A DNA stretch of 34,735 bases, taken from NCBI RefSeq assembly GCF_000179595.2, contig NZ_JH556658.1, forward strand, positions 623,079 through 657,813, written 5' to 3'. Source of the DNA: Acetivibrio cellulolyticus CD2 (GTDB taxonomy: Bacteria > Bacillota > Clostridia > Acetivibrionales > Acetivibrionaceae). Below, piece by piece: positions 21,601-27,400 of this stretch; position 1 is the first letter of the stretch, and each line of letters starts with the position of its first letter. Below the pieces are notes generated by a model, which saw only the letters and a list, made by a program, of their open reading frames with translations, was not told the origin of the DNA and did not search any database. A program made the translations under genes and the position numbers.

Positions 21601-22135
21601 TTCCTGGAATAACAGATGCCATATTACCAGGTATAGCACTACCAGCAGAGGCCGGCTCTATATCCTGGATAAGCCTTTGATATCCAAGATCAGAGACAAA
21701 GCCAAAATAAACTCCTGTTTTACTCCCCTTCAAAGCTCCGTTGCCATATCCGGAATCTTCAATAGCTTTAGATGCTATTTCAAGAAATAATTTTTGGTTC
21801 GGATCAATTAAGGTTGCCTCTTTTGGAGAAATATTAAAGAAACCATAATCAAACTCATCAATTGTTTCGATATAAGATCCCCTTTTAAATTTTAAGGTAT
21901 CAGTATCTTTTCCCATGAAGTCAAGATAGGCTTCTGCCATTTTTCTTCTATTCTCCGGAAGATCTGATATTAAGTCTTTCCCATCTTTGAGATTTTCCCA
22001 GAACTGATTTACACTGTCTGCCTTAGGCAGCTTTAAACCTATACCAATTATTGCTATGTCTTTAATACTTTGCTCTTTAATCTCAGTTATGTTCATTTCC
22101 CCAAGATCTTTTGAAAGCTCTTTAAGGCTTAGCAT
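12668..22135 (-). CDS. Hybrid PKS-NRPS without A or AT domains: KS-ACP-C-FkbH-VOC-VOC-CP-C-CP-C
   Basis: 3155 residues. The ketosynthase (25-450) has Cys197 (DTACSSS), His330 (EAHGTGT) and His370 (KTNLGH) all present. A 150-residue post-KS linker ending IPTYSFSKKKCF follows, with no GHSxG acyltransferase. Next come ACP1 (MGGDS, Ser680); C1 745-1180 (NHIIGDG near 872); FkbH-type HAD domain about 1180-1730 (DCDNTLWKG, Asp1391, Asp1393, Thr1395); two VOC folds about 1750-1885 and 1890-2010; carrier 2 (LGGHSLK near 2087); C2 2135-2565 (HHIIADG near 2274); carrier 3 (VGGDSLK near 2656); and C3 2700-3150 (PHIISDG near 2840). FkbH proteins load a glyceryl group from 1,3-bisphosphoglycerate onto a carrier, and here FkbH sits where an A domain would. 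C1 may therefore join the chain to a glycerate hydroxyl or a derived group. Carrier 3 has no loading domain in cis. C3 should serve the first A domain of the next protein. Confidence 0.93.
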   Translation of the reverse strand: MLSLKELSKDLGEMNITEIKEQSIKDIAIIGIGLKLPKADSVNQFWENLKDGKDLISDLPENRRKMAEAYLDFMGKDTDTLKFKRGSYIETIDEFDYGFFNISPKEATLIDPNQKLFLEIASKAIEDSGYGNGALKGSKTGVYFGFVSDLGYQRLIQDIEPASAGSAIPGNMASVIPGRVSYVYDLKGPSVLVDTACSSSLVAIHTACRAMRNGDCEMAIAGSGKLSLMPLEDNNMLGIESDDYMCRAFDDSSTGTCMGEGIMAIVLKPLSKAIKDKDNIYAVIKGSAVNQDGSSIGITAPNALAQAEVLIDAWKDAGVDPATISYIEAHGTGTRLGDPIEIDGIKRAFSIYTDKKKFCAIGSVKTNLGHLDSAAGMVGLIKTVLALKNKKLPPSLHFKTPNRNIDFENSPVYVNDKLNDWQGEQPKRAGVSAFGLSGTNCHIVLEEAPCVKPDNIDSDADKILCLSAKGPDELLSLLEEYLTFMESDLNLCTDDMCYTAYTGRGHYEFRLAVIGKKVADFIEKLKFIKSFGLKTYIDDGIYYGEINNLCNQKTHSSGEINEICKAYVNGEIIDFSLLYTSRPRKMSIPTYSFSKKKCFINIPVGIKKKNTGCVNREAIGDKTSKEVDAELTQAFDVLLMGRPENDYSEEEIKIANVWGKELGYNEIDVTMSFYDMGGDSIIAINIANQINKYIGCKIKVTDIMNYDTVETLTKYISESNNKERDNNIHKNLDNKGLVNIPSAPLNEFYPMSSSQKRIYILEKLQGSSTSYNIPLALIIEGIIDREKFETYFKMLVNRHEAFRTAFLTVNDELVQKIHNNIDFEMGFMDGDEENTDNIIKSFINPFQLEKAPLFRVSLVKFSDRRHLLMLDMNHIIGDGVSLGIMIKEFLSLLNGENLSPLKIHYKDYVVWQNSLTQNEKCHEDFWRNILGKDLPLLNMPLDIARQNERSFAGSKIKFSVSKDKMEKVNMLSRNIGITLNTFVFAVYSLLLYKYSGQNELVLGTTVSGREHADVSNIIGVFINFLPICINFDEEKSFEDFVRDVKEALYLAYEHQSYPFEKMVELLSLKPDISRNPIFDTMLIFHNENEYVAVDGIEVGELKFKSYDFQYNTSKLDFKIDAYPVPNGELSCVLEYNTSLFCESSMSKFAQDFDRLIDIVVSDFDIHLKAIELFDESEKNDLERKRQLNFKAAPLDVVVCASFTAEPIEDYLKWWCSKFGVETKIKFAPYNQVFQQLLDPASLLYTNKGVNVLLVRFEDWIRNLNGSDDIKIACLEENYQNLIEIMRNCTDKMSCYIGLFSVSTHLDLSTKVIDYIKNLNIRWKTQVQEYENVTIIDYSNLDKEYDIFDVFDLNKDKIGHLPFTDEYFAAMGTYTARKILSKHRRPFKVVVLDCDNTLWKGICGEAGENGVKIHQEYIELQKFMVDKYEKGMLLAICSKNNEQDVLDVFSNNPDMVLKKQHFVSTRINWESKAKNIKSLSEELNLGLDSFIFIDDSPFECESVMKECPSVLTILLPEDTTQIPAFLNHIWAFDIEEITAEDRDRSKMYMTEKSRQALKNVDLSVEDFIKKLEIKVSINPMEEDQLKRVSQLTQRTNQFNLSTIRRSEEEITALLLDPKIKCFAVEVWDKFGDYGLVGVVITKEGEKDLFIDTFLLSCRVLGRGIENVILDFMGNYCREMGIENVVAMFNPTQKNAPFLEFLEKSGWKKCDNSNPHIYALEVNSIPKPNDNISCFYERRPEVTNNINKKDTVYTLDHIAIAVRDIGKAKKYYEAQGFYCGENVYDPIQDASLMICTRDGCDNIELVAPYDQYSPVNRMLEDCDSNLYHLCYRVKNAETFLSELSLKNINYEIIKEAEEAVLFNNQKVTFINVSNFGLVELLEMGDDYFEMTNNDEKLSVAQIVVKNISKAMEFLNHMGYTQKESYITSGHESEIYKKIDAKEYDLSNGNFEYEKNAAGKTRVIKLCMKGSGKIELIVPQDNSSNEHLFYEKKGAHLYNLYLEAGKVKNEAYESIWDVDTSNTDLLHNNYLLALHNHSAKKLMSIPVYMVDEEKVIRTNYEAPINEIEERLAKLWQQVLGIDKVGVNDSFFALGGHSLKATTLISRINKEFDVDILLSDIFKMPTIRLFSRCLQDAMKSNYYKIEPTAKREYYPVSSSQKRIFLLNQINPQDTAYNMAFALSISGKVDKVQFEEAFKKIINRHDVLRTEFYFVDGKPVQKILDNVEFSIEEIEPKKEENIDVLLSSLIKPFDLKKAPIFRVCLVKVDDEKYILFFDIHHIIADGVSYKILLNEFIDNYMSKDLANLRIQYKDYALWHNELIEKHMGEQEKYWLDTFKEKVMPLNMPLDYRRPHKRTCQGENIELVIEKRLADKVKEVALNHKTTPNAVLLSCYSLLLSKYTAQNDIVISSLTAGRNHMDLENLIGVFINYIPIKFSVAKDSTFNEYLSFASDVVMKAYDNQDYPFDKLLEKLSYQLDSSRNPLFDTAFILHNQFDKNEKIQIEDLVFCEYKIDQKGALLDFKVDAYFNDDEEICFTLQYNTDLFRKVTMQSFLKHFEMLLDKVLFKPDLKLGDISLFTNLEERFFEERRKLNFISGNQENIAFLDNISGSAEVIKTDTNKDNIVKYDAPVTDTQKKLSRICQEILRIKNIGINDNFFDVGGDSLKATSLVSRVFKEFNKGLTLTDIFDMPTIEALANYIEGLDMTYYKKIDKAVEVSYYPLSKAQKRMYLLNQIDSSSTVYNQPVTLEIEGELDLNLLETVFNELIRRHESLRTSFEIVDDMPMQRIHKDFDFKINFIENLEDDIQTIIRKLILPFDLKNDALLRVNVLRVSENKHILICDMPHIISDGISINILVKEFITMYKGYSLPELKLQYKDYCLWQVQHQKSSTLKQQEKYWIEAFKGKIPVLELKYDYKRPPIKSFEGDNFSFEVPKEILDSIKTIAKDSGSTLFMVLLSVFGVLLSKYSGQEEIIIGTPSGGRTHPDLQNVIGMFVNTLAIRSYPKDSIFFNEYLEEVKETTLKAFENQDYQFEDIVEKLDIPKDFGRNPLFDVAFVLQNNYTNEEEINDLKFIPYKLKNNISKFDLTLQAEEHEQKLNLNFEFTTDLFKLETISMMAKDYLLLLKTVSDGKKIKINEMEVTNGYKKREKVIKEEIEFVF
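16106..18598 (-). other. FkbH (HAD glyceryl-loading) plus double VOC insertion replacing an A domain
   Basis: Encodes residues about 1180-2010 of the hybrid. The FkbH part starts directly after the C domain (APLDVVVCASFTAEP), has the HAD DxDxT motif, and ends with an acetyltransferase-like segment (LSCRVLGRGIENVILD). Two VOC/glyoxalase-like units follow: YTLDHIAIAVRDIGKAKKYY, and LSVAQIVVKNISKAMEFL. VOC enzymes are metal-dependent isomerases, epimerases, lyases or dioxygenases. Here they may act on the glyceryl- or hydroxyacyl-carrier intermediate, which is inference. Metal-ligand conservation could not be settled by eye, and the second unit is the more diverged. Confidence 0.75.
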
Positions 22136-22961
22136 AAATCAGTTCCTCCTTTTCTTTTTCATTATCATCTTGATTTTTAATTCTGCTTCTAATATATAAG
22201 TATCTATAGGCGCCCAGAACTGCTAACAGAAGAACAATTACGCCTATATAAAGGTATGTATCATCAACCCTTTTAAGTTGAACCCAAAGCCCTGTCTTAA
22301 TAGAAATTGCTATTACATAAATACTTGTCACTTGCAGTGTTATCGATGCAAGTATAGACCGCGCAAACACATAGGCTAATGTATATAACAAAGCTGCTAT
22401 GGCTGCATATGCTCCAATTGCAATTCCCATTGTAAATACATTTATAAACCCATAAAGTAAGGCTGATACAATAATTGCCGGGTAAAGAGAAATGCTGTTT
22501 CTTATTTCATTAAATATAACTCCTCTAAATATCATTTCTTCCATTGCATACGTGACAGCAACCATTATTAGAAAAATAACAAAGTTGTTATAACCATAAA
22601 CCTGGTAATTAAGAAATTGCTCAAAAATCGGTATGTTTTTTTCAACAAAGTTTGTGTTACAAAGTAAACATGTTATTGTACCCATTAAAATGCCTGCTAT
22701 GGTAAGTAATATTAGATTTGATGAATCAAGCTTAGAGAAATTACAGGTTTTAATTATACTTTTCTTTCTTGCTTTTAGTATCAATTCATATATGGAAATG
22801 GTAATAACAAACGCAAGGAAAGAAATAATATCATAGTATTTTTGAGATATACTTTCAGGCAAAATACCACTAAACCAAAGTTTACCTATCCCATATGAAG
22901 GAATAAATACTGCTATAAGATATATAATAATATATATTGTTGTTTTTAAATGTTTTTTCAT
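22122..22961 (-). CDS. CPBP (Abi/CAAX-protease-like) intramembrane protein, histidine motifs degenerate
   Basis: 279 residues with about seven or eight hydrophobic membrane segments and a charged, lysine/glutamate-rich tail. Motif 1 of the CPBP family is intact: EEMIFRG at 141-147 (Glu141, Glu142, Arg146). The His of motif 2 is replaced by Asn174 (LLYGFINV), and the His of the last motif appears to be Gln210 (SITLQVTSI). These residues normally hold the catalytic metal or water, so proteolysis is doubtful. Family members often sit in peptide-antibiotic loci as immunity or maturation factors, and that role is inferred here. It starts after GGGAGAAG at 22965-22972, 68 bases past its paralogue. 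Its last 14 bases overlap the hybrid PKS-NRPS start (TTTATGCTAAGCC), which implies translational coupling and co-regulation. Confidence 0.85.
   Translation of the reverse strand: MKKHLKTTIYIIIYLIAVFIPSYGIGKLWFSGILPESISQKYYDIISFLAFVITISIYELILKARKKSIIKTCNFSKLDSSNLILLTIAGILMGTITCLLCNTNFVEKNIPIFEQFLNYQVYGYNNFVIFLIMVAVTYAMEEMIFRGVIFNEIRNSISLYPAIIVSALLYGFINVFTMGIAIGAYAAIAALLYTLAYVFARSILASITLQVTSIYVIAISIKTGLWVQLKRVDDTYLYIGVIVLLLAVLGAYRYLYIRSRIKNQDDNEKEKEELIYAKP
22145..22150 (-). promoter_or_regulatory. AGGAGG ribosome binding site of the hybrid PKS-NRPS, inside the CPBP gene
   Basis: A perfect AGGAGG lies nine bases before the ATG at 22135 and within the last codons of the upstream membrane-protein gene, whose stop follows at 22124-22122. 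It fixes the hybrid start and points to coupled translation. Confidence 0.85.
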
Positions 22962-23029
22962 GGTCTTCTCCCGATTGTTATAATTATTATGGTGCTCAGC
23001 ACTGCTATAATATCTTCATGAAGTTTGCC

Positions 23030-23842
23030 TTAAAAAGGATGTACAACATTGCAATCACCCTTAGGTTCTTGCTGTCTGGCAGCCCTACGAATATTAATTG
23101 CCATAACTGCTAAAAGTGCTGCTATACTTACTGAAAACAATACAATAGATAAGTTTTGTGTAAAATGTCCGTTTATCTCTGTCCTTCTTATTAATGCTAA
23201 CGTCGTACTACAGCAGACCTGAGTTATCAAGGATGAATATATTGATTTGCCAAAGTAAAATACCAATCCAAATGCCAACTGACCTAAAAACCCATAAAAT
23301 ATTATAGAAGGTGAATTACCAAAGTATATCAATTCCCCTGCATAGAACATAGCTTGAATCACAAGAGCTAACGATACTGGTATTACACTTTTAAGCTCAT
23401 TAAAAGCAAGTCCTCTGAAGCAAAACTCTTTATACGCAGAATTGATCAACGTCACAAGTAAAACCAAAATAATGTTTCCACTTAATATCCAGTCGATAGA
23501 TCCACCAACTGATGCCATTTTGAACCCAGATATGTTTACTAATGAATTTGTAAAAACAGCCAATAAAATTCCGACTCCTGCACAAGTAATCCCATTTAAA
23601 AATGTAATTCTTTTAATGCTTGCAAAAGTAATAGGATTTTCCTTTCTAACATATTTTACAAATAATGCTAATAGACTCATTGAGATAATATCCAAAATTA
23701 CAAAAACAGAAGTTGGAGTTTCCTCACGTATGGAATTAATAAATGCAACATCCTTTATAACCCTAAGAACCAAAAGATTTGATACCATTGGTATTACAAC
23801 AAACAAGGCAACAAATAAAACCATTTTCATAAACTTTTTCAT
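23030..23842 (-). CDS. CPBP-like intramembrane protein, strongly degenerate active site
   Basis: 270 residues, hydrophobic, about seven membrane segments, ending in a short basic and polar tail. It is a paralogue of the next gene in the operon. The CPBP motif 1 reads YKEFCFRG, with Lys138 in place of the first Glu and Glu139 and Arg143 kept. The motif 2 position reads FYAGE (Glu170 where His is expected), and the final His position is Gln208 (LITQVCC). By family knowledge it is therefore unlikely to be an active protease. It may act as an immunity, chaperone or binding protein for the NRPS product (inference). A clean AGGAGG at 23852-23857 sets the start, 29 bases after the stop of the first NRPS. 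The weak motifs leave room for another polytopic membrane family. Confidence 0.72.
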   Translation of the reverse strand: MKKFMKMVLFVALFVVIPMVSNLLVLRVIKDVAFINSIREETPTSVFVILDIISMSLLALFVKYVRKENPITFASIKRITFLNGITCAGVGILLAVFTNSLVNISGFKMASVGGSIDWILSGNIILVLLVTLINSAYKEFCFRGLAFNELKSVIPVSLALVIQAMFYAGELIYFGNSPSIIFYGFLGQLAFGLVFYFGKSIYSSLITQVCCSTTLALIRRTEINGHFTQNLSIVLFSVSIAALLAVMAINIRRAARQQEPKGDCNVVHPF

Positions 23843-23871
23843 TTTTTACATCCTCCTGTATAAATATATTT

Positions 23872-24462
23872 TTATTTTAAAAACAAACTAAGAATCTTTA
23901 AATATAGTGCTGCAAACTCCTTCATTTTAGCTTTACTTAACCGATTTCCATTAAATCTTATATACAATGTGGTACATTCCTCTTCGCCATATTCAAATGC
24001 AATATCAAATACATCTAACAGAGCAAAGCTTGCACTTATGTTTTCAGACTTATAGAAAAGAGGCACAATCTCATATGTATCCTTTGCAACTACTTTTCTT
24101 TTTAAATCTTCTGTTCTGTAACTTGCATCTGCTGAAACACTTTTACGAACTTTAAAGACTTCTTTAAATAAATCCTCAAACTTATTTATTTGCCCTAGTT
24201 CAATACTTATTGAAGAGAATGTGTCTGATTCATCGAGTGAAACTTGAAATACTGTATTAGTCTCTTCACTTATTTGTGAAATCAAATATGCACCTACCGA
24301 GATCAGGATATCTGATATCTCAATATTATTAACCGCTGCAGCTTCCTTAAGGCTCTTGTGGGTAGCTAAGTCTATATTCAGATTAAAACCCATTTCCTTA
24401 TTGGCTCCCGCTTCAATACCAAAATACTCTTTAGAAAAAGGAACTCCTTTTAATGAAATTTC
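23872..24462 (-). other. C-terminal orphan half condensation domain of the first NRPS
   Basis: Residues 3166-3361 after PCP3 resemble the second lobe of a C domain (LKEAAAVNNIEISDILISVG, and ending in the LYLKILSLFLK helix), but there is no first lobe and no HHxxxDG. It may be a docking element for the hybrid's KS or the remains of a lost module. A short copy of its 3' end lies at 146-182. Confidence 0.65.
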
Positions 24463-27400
24463 TTTATTCGTCTCTTCTTTTTGGCTATTTATAAACTCTG
24501 CAATCATTGAAATAGTAGGATAAGCAAAAAGATCTGTAATTTTTACCTTTCCCGGGTATAATTCTTCAACCTTTGAATGCATCTTTATAAGTAGAATTGA
24601 ATATCCACCCAACTCAAAGAACCTGTCGTTTATACCGATTTTATCAAGCCCTAAAATTTCCTTCCAAATCTCTAAGAGTTTTTCTTCCACCTCATTTGTG
24701 GGAGCAACATATTCCGTTCCGGTTTCTATCCCTCCATCCACTTGAGGCAGTTCCTTCCTGTCAACCTTTCCGCTTGAGGTCAAAGGTATTTTATCCAGCT
24801 TGATAAAGTAGGACGGTATCATATAAGCTGGAAGGTTCTTGGACAAAAACTCTCTTATTTCGTTAACAGTAAGTTCCCTGCCTGCCACAAAGTAAGCATA
24901 AAGAATCATATCTTTATCACTGTTTTCCCTGGCAACTACGGCTGCATCAGTTATATCCTCATGTTTTAAAAGCTCTGTCTCTATCTCTCCAAGCTCAATT
25001 CTGAAGCCTCTTACCTTAACCTGATTATCTTTTCTTCCAATGTATTCAACATTTCCGTCAGGCAGCCAGCGAGCGATGTCTCCTGTACGGTAAAGCATCT
25101 CACCTTCTTTGAATGGATTTTTCACAAATTTCTCTTTATTGAGCTCAGGCCTGTTAATATACCCTCTAGCAAGGCCATCCCCGGCTAAATGCAGTTCACC
25201 TGGCACTCCTACCGGCTGTATAACATTGTTGTTGCCAAGTATATAGAAACTTGTATTGTCAATTGGTTTGCCTATAGGTACAATATCTACCTCATCTACA
25301 GTCGGGCAGTCGAAATATGACACGTCTATAGTTGCTTCTGTAGGACCATAGAGATTATGAAGGGTTGTGCCATTAGCTTTTGTGAGCAGGCTGTTAAACT
25401 TCTTAACCTGTGCCGGATGAAGTGCCTCCCCACTGCAAAATACCCTTTTGAGGCTCTTTAACTTACTTAGGTCAGCACCCTTGCCTAAATACTCCAGAAA
25501 AGCATTTAGCATTGACGGCACAAAGTGCATAACAGTAACTTTATTCTTATCTATAGCCTCCAAAATCACCTCAGGATTCTTTTCTCCCCCAGGCTCAAGG
25601 AAGCATACTGCTGCGCCAGTCATACCCCACCAGAAAAGCTCCCATACCGATACATCAAATGTAAAAGGTGTCTTTTGCAGTATCACATCCCCATCTCCTA
25701 TAGGGTAAGCCTTCTGCATCCAATTGAGCCTGTTTACAAGTGAATAGTGCTCAATCATCGCACCCTTCGGTTTTCCTGTTGATCCCGATGTGTATATGAC
25801 ATATGCAAGGTCGTTTGGTTTACTTAGTACCTGCTGTTTGCCAGCACTTTCTTCATAAATACCTGCATCTTCAACAAATATCTTCTTTATTCCATCACCT
25901 GATTTGCTGTCAAATGCCCTATTTGTCAAAAGCACAACCGCATTTGAGTCCTCTAGCATGTACAAAATTCTATCATCAGGGTATTCCGAGCTGATAGGAA
26001 GATATGCTCCTCCTGCCTTATGTACTGCTAGAATGCTAATCTCCATCAGAATGGATCTGTCAAGCATTATTGCTGCAATACTGTCCCTTCCAACACCATT
26101 TTGCTGTAAAATAGCCGCAAGCTTATCCGCTCTTAAATTGAGTTCCCTGTATGTTACCCTATCCTCCCCAAATATGGCAGCTACATTATTCGGTGTCTTT
26201 AGAGTCTGTTCTTCAAAAAGCTTATACACCGGCTTTTCCTTATCATACTCAGCTAACGTACTGTTAAACACATTAATAATCTGCTCATGTTCTGCTTTTG
26301 AAAGCATATCTATTTCATCTAAAGTGAGTTCAGCATTATTTATAACCTCATCAACTATATTTTTAAAGTGTCCGGCCATTCGTTCTATAGTCTCCGGTTT
26401 AAAGAGGCGCGTGCAGTATTCAATATTAACAGCCAAGTCCTCTTCGTTCTCAACAACCTCCATTGTCAGATCGAATTTTGAAGTTTTACTTTCTACTTTG
26501 TATGGCAAAAACCTTACGTTTTCAAATTCCATAGTAGGAATGCCCATATTCTGCAGTACAAACATAGTATCGAACAATGGATTCCGGCTTATGTCCCTCG
26601 GAATTTGAAGAGTATCTACAAGCCTTTCAAACTGGTAATCCTGGTTTTCATAAGCTTTCATCGCATTTTCCCTTACTTCATCAAGGAAAAGTGTGAAGCT
26701 TTTATCTCCGCCTGGGAAACTCCTCAAGGCAAGGGTATTAACAAACATCCCCACAACATTTTCAACATCAGCATGCTGTCTTCCGGCTGTCGGCGATCCT
26801 ACCACAATGTCTTCCTGACCGGTATATTTATATAAAAGTGTGTTATATGCCGCCAAAAGAACCATGTAAAGTGTAGCACCTTTTCTGAGCGCCAGTTCTC
26901 TTATCCCATCAAGCGTCTTTTTATCGAAACTGAAAGTATATTTATCTCCCTCACTGCTTTGTACAGCAGGCCTTTGATAATCGGAAGGCAGATTAAGTAC
27001 AGGAATCTCTCCCTTAAACCTGTCAAGCCAGTATTCTTCCTGTCTTCTTAATTCATCGCCTGATTCAAGGGAATTTTGCCATGCTGCAAAATCCTTAAAC
27101 TGGATTTTGAGTTCAGGCACACTTTCTCCCATATAAAGGCTGATAAATTCCTTTGCAAGTATCACCGATGAAACTCCATCAGCAATTATATGGTGCATAT
27201 CAAACATCAGGAAATACCTGGCGGTATTCATTTTAACCAATGCCACCCTGAAGAGCGGTGCTACCTCTAAATTGAAAGGGCTTATAAACCTTTCTGCTAT
27301 TTTCTCCGGCTCTTCTCCTATAGCTTCACAATAATCAAAATCAATCTTCATATTGTCATGAACAATCTGGGCAGGTATTTCTCCAAAAAGCTTAAAGGAA

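Noticed and set aside
22962-23029. Terminator or attenuator between the two CPBP genes
   Set aside because: Two short palindromes (CTTCATGAAG and GTGCTGAGCAC) are present, but the stems are only five bases and no U-tract follows.
23442-23891. Plus-strand 149-codon open frame
   Set aside because: Antisense to the CPBP-like gene and the NRPS 3' end, with no ribosome binding site and no recognisable protein; a shadow of the coding strand.
25904-26608. Plus-strand 234-codon open frame
   Set aside because: Fully antisense to A3 and C3 of the first NRPS. Composition is that of a reverse-complement shadow, with no start signal.
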